A stretch of 64,000 nt of DNA from Callaeas wilsoni (lineage: Eukaryota > Chordata > Aves > Passeriformes > Callaeidae). A program made the translations under genes and the position numbers. The notes under the pieces are model-generated. The model had not been told where the DNA came from. It saw only the letters and a list, made by a program, of their open reading frames with translations, and made no database searches. The stretch covers positions 124,001 through 188,000 of the forward strand of contig VWPU01004991.1 of NCBI GenBank assembly GCA_013398955.1, read 5' to 3'. Below, one piece after another: positions 14,314 to 26,200 of the stretch (position 1 is its first letter; each line of letters opens with the position of its first letter).

Positions 14314-14909
14314 TGTCATGCTGGGATGAAGTTATGAAGTCCACTTTCTTCATAGCAGCCTGTGTGGTTCTGTGCTCTGCGTCAATGGCTCAAACAGGGT
14401 TGATAGCACACATGGTTGATAACACACCTCTGAGCAGTGCTGGCACAGCAGCGATGCCTCCTCTTCCACCACCTCTGCCTCACCAAAGTGAGTAGGGGCT
14501 AGGCAAGAAGTTGGGAAGGAAGAGTCAGGACAGCTGGCCCCTACCGACCAAAGGGATGTTCCATACCATTTGATATTGTGCTCAGCAGTAATAACTGGGG
14601 GAAGGATGGAGAAAGGAAGGGACATTCATGGTTATAGCATTTGTGTTCCCAACCAGCCGTTATATGTGCTGAGGCCCTCATTCCCAGAAAGCAGATGGAG
14701 ATCTGCCTGCTAATGGCAAGTAGCAAATCAATTATTTATTTTGCTTCACTTGCACACACAGTTTTTGCTTTTTTTCATTGAAGTGTCACTATCTCAACAC
14801 AATTCCTTTTGCCTTCGTTTATTTTCTTTTCCTTCCCATCTCCTGGGAGAGAGGACTGACCTAAACGCAGGGTGGGTGTTTAGCTGTTGGCAGAGGGCAA
14901 CTGACTACA
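14314..14909 (+). mobile_element. Old solo LTR of an avian endogenous retrovirus
   Basis: This looks like a decayed solo LTR on the plus strand. It starts TGTCATGCTGGGATGAAGTT and ends near CTACA at 14909. It matches in order the landmarks of a common avian LTR type: GTTGATAACAC (about 14411-14426), GAAGTTGGGAAGG, CAGGACAGCTGGCC, GGGATGTTCCATACCAT (about 14558-14574), CTGCCTGCTAATGGCAAGTAG, CTATCTCAACAC and GTGTTTAGCTGTTGGC. The TATA region and the polyadenylation signal expected for this type are both mutated (AGTAATAACT and CATTGAAG). No internal retroviral gene, second LTR or clear target-site duplication is visible. The same LTR type occurs on the opposite strand at 42842-43130. Family assignment is from memory of the consensus. 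A 72-codon frame with a hydrophobic stretch at 14277-14495 lies mostly inside the LTR and is not considered a gene. Confidence 0.72.
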
Positions 14910-17900
14910 TGGTCTGCTGTTTATCCAGTCTCGACTTGTGTCACTTATTGACATAAATTTATCTTCTGTTTCCATATGAGTTACTCCCAAGAGTCCCAGT
15001 CTTTTTTTCCTGTCCAGAAAAAATCTCCGGACTTTAGTGATAAGTTTTCCTCATGGGTATCTATTTGAACACAGCTAAGATAATTCTCTAACTCCTCCCT
15101 TCCATAAAACATTACTTGCTATCATCTTCCTTGAACACTCAGAACTCCTGCAATATCTGCCTGTCCTTCAGGTCCATAAAAAGAACATTGACTTTGACTA
15201 CAGTGCTTCATGAATAAGATACGCCAAAGTCCTGATCCTTTTATTTTAAAGAGGAATAAGATAAACTCCTTTTTCTTTTTTGTCCATTACAGCATCAATC
15301 TGAGTTCTCACTGTACTTCAGCTAACATCACATCTTTTCTCCCGACGAATTCTGTCTTCACCCAGTTGTATCCATGCTGATGCAAGCACCATTTCCTAAG
15401 AAAATTTAGTGTGCACTGTTTAAACACATATAGTCTAATCTACACAAAATACATAATTAAGCAGATTATCACAACTATAACAGACATGCATTTAAGTCTT
15501 CATTCAGCAAAGTACATATAGTCAGAAAGGTATTTAAGCATATGCTTAGACAGACGGCAAGACAGCAATTAATGAACTACTGAACCGTACACAACAAAAT
15601 GAGAGAATATTTGCTTGTTATTTCTTCACCTGTCCTGAATGCACACTTTCATAAATGAGGAATCAGATGGTTATTATCTGATTTTCTGAAGAGATTGCAA
15701 TATTTTAAAAAATGTCGTGCATCTTCTTCATGGTTCATTTTGATATGGGAGCACTAAGTACAGATGTAGATCCAGTAAGTTGTGTTATGTACAGGAAGAT
15801 AGATCAAGCAGCATGCTCAGCATGAAGAGAACCTGAGAGTGCAGCAGATAACTCTGGCAGGCAAACTGATTGCTAGAGCTGACTGAACACTGTAAAACAT
15901 AGTGTATGTATATTTATTTAATACTGAATTGCTGTCTAGTTCAACCATACACCTTCTTGTTAAGTCTTATTCATGCACATTTGTGGAGGGTAGTTTTAAT
16001 TCCCATAAATTTTTAAGAAAGGTTGTCCAGTATATGGCGTCTTATATTCACAGGTGACCAAAAGCTTCTGCAGCACAAAAGTTCTTCTCTTTATTAAAAA
16101 TACTATTATCTGTACAGTCAGCAACCATAATGTAACAATGATTTAGAAGATGTAGAAAAGAGCCCACAATCTTTAAACAGCATTTCTAGAGAAGAACATA
16201 TGTTGCACGTCTAGGTTCCAGATAACAGATGATCTGAATGTCCACCTACTTGTAGTCTGAAGATACTTCTAGACATACAGAAGTGCCAGGAGACAGCTTA
16301 CTATGAAAATAACTTATACTTTAAATTTTTCCTCCTTTTTGTGCAAGCATAAATTGCTACATCAACAAAAATTAATAAATCATGTTCTCGAAGAAAATTT
16401 AAAAAAGTGTTCAATTCATGTTGAATATTCACTATGAGTGTTTAGTTATCTCCTGTCTACAATGCAATACTCTGGCCCCTTTTCAGTATCAACCACTTGT
16501 TCTTGTCTATTGTGAGTCCTTAATGGGGACACAACCCAAACATTAATGGAAGAAGAAAGCTCATATACAATATGACACACAAAGTCAACACTAGGTATCT
16601 TTCCTGACAGCAATGCATTTCCATTGCTGTTAAGCACCATTCACGCACAGTAAGATGAAAGATTTTAGCACTTTTATAAATCAAAGGAATAGAAAAAGGA
16701 ATGGAATGGGCTACCTGTAAGAGTCCTACTTAATTTTTTACATTGTCTCCACTTTATAGATATCTGTTTCTTTACTTTAGATATGTGAATTACTTATGAT
16801 TTGAAAAATAGTTTAGAGTCAGCAGAAATTACATCTGTGCCTTGAGAGAAGAATAGGCTCCTAGTGTTTATAATTGATTCATTAACCATGTGCACAATAC
16901 TGTGGGCAGATCCTTAAATGCATTAGGGTTTGATGAGAGTCTGTGTCACCATTCCTCAGAGTGTTTACATTTTCTTCAACTTGTACAATTTATGATGTGC
17001 TTATGTGTGCATTATGTGCTTGTGGAAGGACATTTCAGGTTCAGAAGGACATTCTCTCCTGTCACATCAAACTAGAATAGCAACAACTTTTACTTCCTAT
17101 TTCTCACCTGCCTCCCTGTCAGGGTATTCACACTCCCAAGGTGGACCTCCAGGATGCCCATGTAATGCATGGAGTGACTTAACTGAAAAAAACTGACCCA
17201 AACCAACCCAAACCAACAAACACCCCTCTACTCCCCTCGTCCCCCCAAGAAAAAAACAAAAGGATTTCTACAAGCCAGGAAGTCACAGGAATAGTTCCCT
17301 AGCACAAAATACCAAGGAAAGGTAACAGTTCTTTTCCTTACTTTCTCAACTACTGAGACACTTTCTGCTAGTTATTACTCATGGCCGTGTCTTTACTGGA
17401 GTTAAACACCTAAGCTATACATAGCCTATAAAAAGACAGCAATACTGCTGCTTCCTAATTGCTCAGCTAGGTCAGAACATTAGCAGATAGAAGCTTTTAC
17501 ACTTACTGAGAAGTGTCACTTCCATTGCAACTCTTCTACTTTCTAGAAAATATTTAAATAATCGTTGAACCAAGGAGAATGGGGAAATGACTGTAGCCAA
17601 TGAGGCAGCATACTTGGAAGACTTTCAGTCTGCTCCCTGCATCAGTGGGTATCTAAGTATAAAATAATCCCTGTGCTCTTTGCAAATTGTTTTGTTCACA
17701 GCTGAACTTTTATTAGAATTAAGCAACTTTCTTTTTCTCGTTTACAACCCAAATGGACCATCCCCAGCCTTTTCCATTTATTTCTGGCAAGCACAAATCT
17801 CAACAGGATTGCTTGTGCTACTCAGCAGCTTTCCAAGACAATAAACACAGTACAAGGTGTTTTTAAGACAAAACTAAATTGCTTTAGTTATTTTTTACAG

Positions 17901-19354
17901 AATAATTTTTCAAATATTAAGAAGACCACAATCCTGTACTAATCATCTACTGCAGAAGATTTAAAGGTCCATTCCGAATCCCAAATCAGATATTTATCAT
18001 TAACATACATCTCTTTGCTAAATTATGTCACATGCAGATACCATGGACCCAAAGGAGGAGTACACATAGATACAAAAAGTCCACATTTTCATTTCAGAAA
18101 CTCAATTGAGCTAGCAACTAGAAATAGATCCTTGAAAAACTTTTACGCAATTCTTCCTTATTATGAACACCCATTTTACTAAACAAATAGTTTTCTGTGA
18201 CCAAAAATGAGGAAAGACAGGAATCTGGCCACATATTTTCACCTACTGTATAAAATCCCAGAAATATTAACGAGCAATGTATGGGAGAATATTACTTCTT
18301 TGTGATCATACACCATTTTTGTGCCTGAGATAAGAAAGTAACTTGTACTTTCTGAAATCCAGTCCTAAATACATTCAGGAATGCATTGTCTTGTACAAAT
18401 ACAGAATCAAAACACATCACTAACATTTGAGGAAGAAAGACTTTTTTTCTGGAAAATAATAAATGTAAAATGGAATGAGCCATGTGTAACCAAGTGATTC
18501 GATGTTACGATGCTTTGATCTCAGTGGTGGTTTTGCTTAATTAAGATAAGAAGTATGTAAAATTGTGGTTTGCATCTGTTAATCTCCTATCATATATTTT
18601 AATTTGGGGGATTGATATTCCTTGTCTCTGTTATTATTTTTCTTTCTCAAAACTTTTCATATGTCTATAAAATCAAATACTTGTGTTTGTCATTTCACAT
18701 ATCCATCAACAAACACCTGAAAGAAGCAGAAACTCTTGTTCATCTTGTGTAGACATATATCATAAATGAGGAAAAGAGGAACTGTCCTGAAAATTCAGTG
18801 CCTTCAAAATTTAATGTTTGTCCTCTCTGAAGAAACTCCTGATTGCTTGACTTCCCGTGAGATATTTTTGGGGACTGAAGCAGCAGTAATACAGACTGCT
18901 ACACTCTGGGCTTCAGACCCTAGAGGATTATTGTTGGGTGAAATGAGACCTGAAGATGTTCTTCTCTGCAAAATACTCCAAAAGGCATCACTGTTGGCTA
19001 AGATAAACCTAGAGATGCTCTCTACAAAAGACTTTGCCAACATGATTTGACAAATGTCTTGAGGTTTCAGATGCTAATTGTCTAAAGATATTGAAATGAA
19101 TTATTACTGAAGCAAGAAATTTTAATTATTTGTGTCATTGACAGGTTTTTTGTGACATCTGAGCCACTGAAGAGTATTGATTTTACAGAAAAATATCTAG
19201 TAACAGGAATACAAAATAATATTCCTGCTGAGGAAGTATACAATAGCCCTGATAGGAAGATGCATTCAATTGAACAGTATGTATGACTGATGTTATTTCT
19301 TAATATGTGCACAATTTCTGAAACACAAATTCCTGGTAGAATATATACACATTT

Positions 19355-19372
19355 AAAAAAAAAAAAAAAAAA
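19355..19372. repeat. Poly(A) run of 18
   Basis: A homopolymer of 18 adenines. I looked upstream for a processed pseudogene or LINE tail that it could terminate and recognised none, so it is listed only as a simple repeat. Confidence 0.85.
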
Positions 19373-20226
19373 CTGCTTCTCTCTTTCTGAAGAATAAATG
19401 TTCTGTAATATAATATTAAAGTAGTCAGCTTTGAAGATCTTTAATTGTTTTGAGTGTTTTAAAAAAGAGATAAAAACATATAAAAAGATTGAGTATAATG
19501 TCTAATCCACTTGCAGCAGTCAATCCCAGAAGATATCATTAAGATCAAAATTCAGACTTTAAGAAAAGATTAAAAACTGAAGGTTTATATAGTTGGTAAT
19601 ACAAATTTTAAAAGGATGGGGGGAGGGCAAGAGTGTGAGAGATCAATTTTCAAGGGAATATAGAGAAGTTAAGTGTTTAATTCTCCCTGAAATCCAAGCT
19701 CCAGGTTTATATATATTTTATACAGACAGACATTAAAACTACGAAAATCCTATAAAAATTGGAAATTAAACACTCTGGAAATTAAATGACATTTTGGCCT
19801 GGTGTACTATGCATAGATAATCTACAGCATAAAGACCACTTCAAGCACATGTGAAAAAATAATTAAGCTGAATCAGAGTTACCACCTCTGAAACACCAAG
19901 AAAACCAAGTAGGTTGAAATTATTTCCAATATTTTTTCTCTTACTTCTTATCATCTCTATTCATAATTAACAATTCGAGATGATTTATAGGATAGCTTCA
20001 TCTACTTTTACATTTGTATGTAAGATTTACATAAATTCATAAGAAAAAATTCCTATGAAGAGGCAGAAAAAATGGACCTAAGTTTTTTGCTAAACTGGTC
20101 ATATTTGAGAACAGCAAACAGCTCATATTTAAACTTTGAAGTGTAAATATGTACTCATAATTACATTTTTAATAACTCATTAACATTCAGATATGAAACA
20201 TGAAACTCATTGATATAAGAAAAAAA

Positions 20227-20241
20227 GGGAGGGCGGGAGGG
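20227..20241 (+). other. Compact G-quadruplex motif
   Basis: Four GGG triplets are separated by single-base loops (A, C, A). This is the loop arrangement known to give the most stable parallel quadruplexes. It is embedded in AT-rich DNA directly after an A-run. No promoter, CpG cluster or gene is visible next to it. Confidence 0.7.
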
Positions 20242-20650
20242 AGGAGACAGGCTGGAAAGTCTGGGAATTATAGCTGGATGACTGCTTTTTGACTGTGGGA
20301 AAGGTGAATACTAATGTGCAGCAAACTTTTGTCTCCTAGGACATTTAGTTAACAAGTCGTTCCAACATCACTTTTGCAGAAGAGGTACATTACCTGCTTT
20401 GTGGTTTTCTTGCAGTGAAGTTACCATCTGTGACTTGGAATCCAACAGGCTGAAGCTCTTCACCATGCCTGACAAATCTAGTATACAAATAAGAATACTG
20501 TCTTACTCCCCTTTCCCAAATTATTCTTTGTTTCAAAGAAACAAATGGCGTGATTAGAATATTTTAGCTGTTTTCTGAGATCACAAAAAGAAGGTAAATT
20601 CATACCAATGTTGCTCAATATATGCACGTTTCTTGGGTCTGTTTATCAGG

Positions 20651-20700
20651 ATTTGTGACCTCCATCTTGTATTTGTAGCCTCCATTTGTATTTGTATCTG
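20651..20700. repeat. Short tandem duplication, about 20-bp unit
   Basis: Two adjacent diverged copies of a unit of about 20 bases containing GACCTCCATCTTGT or AGCCTCCATTTGT, followed by a third partial copy (ATTTGTATCTG). It has no coding significance that I can see. Confidence 0.65.
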
Positions 20701-20915
20701 TGAATATACAGAAATCCACCGATTGACCCAGTTAGGTGGTTAGAGTCTAAATGAGGATCATTTGTGACATTTTCAAGAGGTATGGAGAAGAAGTGTTCAG
20801 TTCTAGTGACCATAAACTCTAGCTTAAAAATGATCAGATTCAATGTCTTACACTGATCTACTAACATCACTCTTTCAGTTGCTTCATGGTAGTCAAAAAT
20901 GTTATGTGTTTTCTG

Positions 20916-20965
20916 TAGGCAAGACTTTTAGGTCTCTCCATAGGCAAGATTATTAGGTCTGCCTT
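20916..20965. repeat. Tandem duplication, 25-bp unit
   Basis: TAGGCAAGACTTTTAGGTCT (20916-20940 unit) is followed immediately by TAGGCAAGATTATTAGGTCT (20941-20965 unit). The two copies differ at only a few positions, which suggests replication slippage. Confidence 0.75.
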
Positions 20966-23002
20966 CAGTATAAGAAGTATTTTATTTGCATATACTCATT
21001 TCAGTTTGAGAGAGACAATCATTTATGACCCTGAAAAAGACAAATAAAAAGGATGTAAAAGTTCAGGAAGGATCCCCTCCAGTTATAGAGATTACCCCTT
21101 TGAACAATTTAAAATTAATTGTAACTGTTTTAAATCATCCTGTCATCCCTGTGGTGTTAATACAGGTTTAGCTACTCAGGGTGTCTTTTTTTATTATTGC
21201 TTTCAAATTTCCCTTTGATTTGAGGAGCACCACAAATATTTCCTCATTATTCACTGTTCTTTCCATTCCTAAGTTGGAAAGTTTATTCTTGTCTTAAGTA
21301 CCTTCGAAGACAGATTCGCTTGAATGTCAGAAATGAAGCAGCCTAGAAGAGCAAGCAAGCATTGACGAACAAAGGAAATTTTCCTTTTTACTACCTATTT
21401 GATAAGTGTTTACTGCAAATTCTGTATGTTTCAGGTTTTTTGCCCCACTGTGTGAACATTACTCCCCCAGCTAAAAAACAACATCATGTTCTTTTGGCTC
21501 TACCCTCCTGTGTTATGTGTGGCCTGTACTATCATTCAAACACAAAACACAACAAATCCTGTGCCAGCTTGGGAAAGTGTGTTCACTGCCCTTGAGCAAA
21601 GACTGAGAGCACTGTCTTGAAATTATAGAACAGCTGAGCCTGAGGAAGAAAGAAGCAGAACACTGAAGCCTTGGCTTTACACATTTTAGTGGTCTAAATG
21701 ACTTGTGAGGTTTTGGTGGATTGGGTGACTCTTTTATCTCTTGTATGATCAGAAGGCTTAGAACTACTGCCACAACGCATACCACAAAGTCAATGAGGCT
21801 CACCCAATAATTCCTGCATGAGGCATGAAATACCAAGCCTTGTGTGAAGAATGCAAGTTTACATCCTTTTACTGCAATAGTTAGAAAATACAGATCTCAC
21901 TCCCAGTCTAAACTTATAATGCTCAGACTTCACTCTCCAGAGGCTCCATTTATTGATATGTTAGAAAGTCGTGAATTATTAGACAATTCTTTCTATCACT
22001 TTGACTTTATTTTAGATGAATAAAAAAGAGCTTCTAGAATTCTGTTTCTAGACTTCAAAACTTTCTGTAACTGCCACTGTGCACACCAAAACTGATGCTA
22101 TGTTTTCATCACAGATAGAGCAGGTCATGACAGAATCACAGAAGTCCATAGAAATCATCATTTTAGCAAGTGCCTGAAAGTTTTTTAAGAAGCATTGAAC
22201 CAATTAATGAGGGCCATAATGTCTCAAACTGTGTTCACCTCGACCATGAGAAATTGTAAGGTGATCTGGCAAGTTTTATGAAAGATGAATCTGCCCACCA
22301 TTCAAATACAAATATAAACGGATATGCATACTTGTAGAATGATAAACTTGGCTTACAGAAATGACCAAGAAATTAAAGAGAGGTTTGCAAAGCAAATTCA
22401 TTCTTTAACTGAAAATGAATGTTCCTAAATACCTCTCTTGTTATATTTATGCAGCACTACTCATTACTGCCCAGTTTAGATTCAACAGTAGATGGCATCT
22501 TGACGCGATGTTATCCTGTTCAAATCAAATCTTATCTAAGCAGTTTTGCTTTTCTGTTTTCTTGCAAAGAAGTTTTTGATTATGTCAAATAAACTGGAGA
22601 AATTTGTTCTATTTTAAATATTGGAGAAGAAAGAACCCCTTCAACTAAACTATTGCAGATGTCCTAGGTGGATTTGTGCTGTCTTTAGTTTTGCTCCCCA
22701 CTTCTACCCTTTAGTTAACAGTGCTTCATTTGGAAAAAGCTTCTCTCCTTTTCATATGTGTCATTGCAGCAGAATGTGCCATCAAAACTAACAGTGAGAC
22801 ACTCACTTTTGGGATTTACATCAAAACAGTCTGTATCAGGCTCACTTTAGGGATTCATTTCTATTTACCAAAGTATTTGTTATTTTAATATACAGTTTAG
22901 TATTTTAAGCATCAGTCAGTTTCTTATATATTCATAATAAAACAAAGACAGTTCAAAAATGCTAGCAGCACCAAGAGCAAAATTTAATTTTCCAACAAGT
23001 TG

Positions 23003-23030
23003 AAAATTTTGGGTTGCAAAATTTTGGGTG
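23003..23030. repeat. Tandem duplication, 15-bp unit
   Basis: Two head-to-tail copies of AAAATTTTGGGTTGC, the second slightly truncated (23003-23017 and 23018-23030). Confidence 0.7.
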
Positions 23031-23164
23031 AAGATGGAGTAGGAGGAGAGCTGAGAGAGGTGAGCAAAGTGTGAGGGAACAGGGGGAGGACATGGGGAAA
23101 GCATATGGGAAGGGCTTTTCTCTCTTTTAACATATTTCTTATCTCCTCCTATCACCACATTTCT

Positions 23165-23264
23165 TGACAAAGTAAAATAAGCTGTTGGCACTGTTGGGGG
23201 AAGAACAGTGGGCTAGATAGACCTTCAGTCCCACCTAATAGAGCATTTATCATGTTCTCACTTT
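23165..23264 (+). mobile_element. Ancient CR1 LINE 3' tail
   Basis: The stretch CTGTTGGCACTGTTGGGGG, then GTGGGCTAGATAGACCTTCAG, then CATGTTCTCA corresponds to the conserved 3' end of old amniote CR1 elements. Those read roughly GGCCACTGTTGGAGACAGG, then GGGCTAGATGGACC, and end in TTATGTTCT repeats. It is much more diverged than the modern CR1 copies elsewhere in the window, and upstream sequence is not confidently alignable by eye. It has no coding capacity. Confidence 0.6.
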
Positions 23265-26200
23265 TTTCTAACTAGAAATCTAAAAAGAAGAAAATTTTCT
23301 GGTAAACATGATAAAATAGTGAGAAGTGCATACACTTAAACACACATGTACGACTTAGACAAGTGTCATGCTCAAAGACAGAGAGCAAACCACAATGACA
23401 AAAAGTTAAATTATCAACCAAACTTGTGATTTATTCAAATGACAACCTATTGCCATTTCCAGATTTTAACCACATGATCTATGTTCCCATGTCTGTCTGT
23501 ATTCATTTCTGATCTCCAATACAAGAATATAATGACTGAGAAAACAGACTAAGTAAAATACAAAGGAAGTCAATAGCAAATCCTGACCTGGAGTTAGGAC
23601 AATCCAGGGCATCAGGCCCTAGGAAAACGTTCTCTAAAGAGCAGCTACATAACAGGTAGATTTTATTTGAACCTTCTCCAGTTTTCATTATTATTCCCAC
23701 CTAGAGCACAAGAATTGGATAAAGGATACCAATAGTAGTCATGGCAGCAAAATACACAAATATAAAATTCTTGTACTTACTTTATCTAAACATCCTGGTA
23801 TGCTTTAGTCCTCCCAAGTATAGTTTTGGAGGAAAGCCTGTGCATCTCCATTCAGGGTCTCCTGCCTAGAAAACACTGCTCACATTCCTGTTTTTACAAA
23901 CCCCGTTCTATTTGGGAACAATAAAATATTTTATTTAGCTATGCCACCTAATAAAAGATCCAGATGGTTTTGTGCCAGGGACGTGTCTTTCTTATTACTA
24001 CTTCACCAACTTCTGTATCGCTTTCAGACTTTGCCACCTATGATTTGGTGTGCCCCTTCCAAGTCATGGATATTAAATAGCACATAGGCAACTTTCTGTT
24101 CTCTCTAAAAATACAGCAACTCAGTTTGTGGTGTATTTTTCAGACCTATTACCTTGCTCTTTAATGTGTGCTACATGGATTTTGTGTTATTTTTCTCTCT
24201 AAATTAAAAAGTAGTGCTATACTATACTAATACTACTGTGAAAATTCTTTATTCTTCAAAAGTTTCTCAAAGATCTGTCATTGAGAGGGGGGTTTTTTCT
24301 TCGTTTTATCCATTTTCCATGAAGTAGTTCTATTACATTAAATGCTGTAATTTTCCTTTTTTCTTGGTTTGTTATCCATTTGCTTCTATTTCTACTCTTA
24401 ACCAACATATAGTTTCAAAAAAATGAAAGTTTTCAACTTTTTTTTTTATATAATAAAATGGTCTTAATGTGACTCTCAGAAATCTTTAGCATTTTTCCTT
24501 CTGGTTCTTTTTCTCTATATTATTTAGATCAAAGTTCTTTTCCACAATGAAATCATACTTAATGAAAAGTTTTTCCTACACCTTCGACAGCCTCTTTTGA
24601 CTGATGAATATGTAATCTATAATTTTTAGAAATTCTAATGACATTTAACTATTGGTAAATATTCTAGCAAGCCTGTCAAATTAAAGTCCCCTATGATAAC
24701 AAAGGTGTGTAATTTTTTTTTTTCCTAAAATAACAAATATGTCCTTAGGGAGCCTGTCATCATCTTTCAGCCTCACACAGAATGAGACCTTTTGCATAAA
24801 ATGTCTCCTGATCCTTTTAATCCACTAACACAGCCTATCACCACTGATGCTATCATTCCAGTCACATGAATCACACCATCAAGTTTCATTAATGTCAGAT
24901 TTCTCATACATGTGCTCATAGATGAGTAATTTCTGAGGCTTTGAATTATGGTCACCCTAAGAATTCCACCAATGAATTATGGTTCCATTTTATATAATCT
25001 CTGTGTCAAAATTCTGAACTAAACCTTTCATCTTTCACTTTTGCATTTTGTTTCAATGTCTTCTATCTCCACAAAGCCCTTCAATATGAAACCACAGCTG
25101 GTAGAAAGAAGGCCCTGGGCAGTAATACTGTGCTACTCCTTTTTAATGCAGTTTAAGCAACGTTTTGCAGTCTTCTCATGTGATAATGGACTTCTCACTG
25201 GGCTTGCCCAGTACATTAAGCCCAGAATCCCCTTTCTCTCTGTTGCCCTGAACCCACATGGCATTTCGAGATTGCCAGTTATATTAATAGTGTTTGGTTC
25301 CTGTCAGCTTTTTTTTTGCTAGGATGCCTACACAGCGCAATAATAAAAGTGCAAAAAGCGTCAGAAATTTTGCTAATGGGATGTAAGTAGACTCTTAAAA
25401 CCATATTTTCTTCAGTTCATTTTCTCCAAAATTACCTTTCTTTGCTTTCATATTTGTTTTGAAGCTTAAAGTTTAACATTTTCACACCATGGCCTTACAT
25501 TTTCACTGGCCAAATCAGTCTATTTGTAGCCTATTTTTACCGTTCTGAATTGATCCAACCAAAAAGACACTTACTTAGCCGTTGCACTCTATCTTGTGAA
25601 GTTTGTGCGATCAGAGTGACAGTTTTCAACCAAAGCAGAAGAGAATTCAATCAACCAATTATATAATCCTGGGCATGGATATTCATTTGATAAACTGTTC
25701 ACTGTGACAGTAAGGGGGAACAGTGATCATTTTTATGTACCTTGCCAAACGATCTCATGAACTTAATCATAAAGCCTCAAATAATGACACACTATGTCCT
25801 TTTCTTTTTATCCATCCATTTATATTTGGCATAATAGTTATCTATGTACTTCTACAACAATTAAGTCAAATACAAATTTGGCACCCCTGTTAAATTAATA
25901 ACTAGTAATTTTCTATATGATGATGACAGAAACTCTGCTGATTGCCTAGTTGCTCCATGCTGAATTCAATCACCTCTTTTAGCTAAGTAATATTACATAG
26001 GATTTTTTCATGCTTAAGGCATGGAGAATACTCCTGATGCAAAATCACCATTTAAAATATCAAATGTCTTTGGTGATCATATAGTTCTAACATTCTGTCC
26101 TCTGTGGCTGCAGGGATAGTTGAAAGGGATCACTTGACATCATGAGCTACTGGGAAAAGTGGGATCTAGATTATTAAGTCACCAACTCTTACTTTCTCTT

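Larger units (their letters stand above)
14910..23164. other. Unique AT-rich DNA, no supported gene
   Basis: There is no convincing gene in these 8 kb. Noted inside are an 18-A run at 19355-19372, a compact G-quadruplex motif at 20227-20241, short tandem duplications at 20651-20700, 20916-20965 and 23003-23030, and a hydrophobic minus-strand frame around 21735-21896 that weakly resembles a voltage-gated channel S2-S3 segment (see findings). The region 18766-19050 is open on both strands for about 80-94 codons but resembles no family I know. Confidence 0.5.

Noticed and set aside
14277..14495. A 72-codon plus-strand frame with a signal-peptide-like hydrophobic stretch and a proline-rich end
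   Set aside because: Most of it lies inside the LTR-like element at 14314-14909, where the sequence is explained by non-coding LTR landmarks.
17190..17255. Repeated CCCAAACCAA units resembling telomeric or C-rich repeat
   Set aside because: The units are not the vertebrate telomere repeat and only about two copies exist. The C-runs fall short of a four-run quadruplex pattern.
18766..19050. Region open on both strands (94 and 79 codons) with slightly higher GC
   Set aside because: Neither translation resembles a known family, and no poly(A) tail or intron-like boundary supports a pseudogene or exon.
22130..22170. CAGAATCACAGAAGTCCATAG resembling a reversed CR1 3' end
   Set aside because: The following sequence lacks the GGTTGGAAGGGACC-type block, so the match is only the short octamer-like piece.
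24773..25322. Overlapping 60-93 codon frames on both strands
   Set aside because: They look like chance open frames in AT-rich DNA, without domain signatures.
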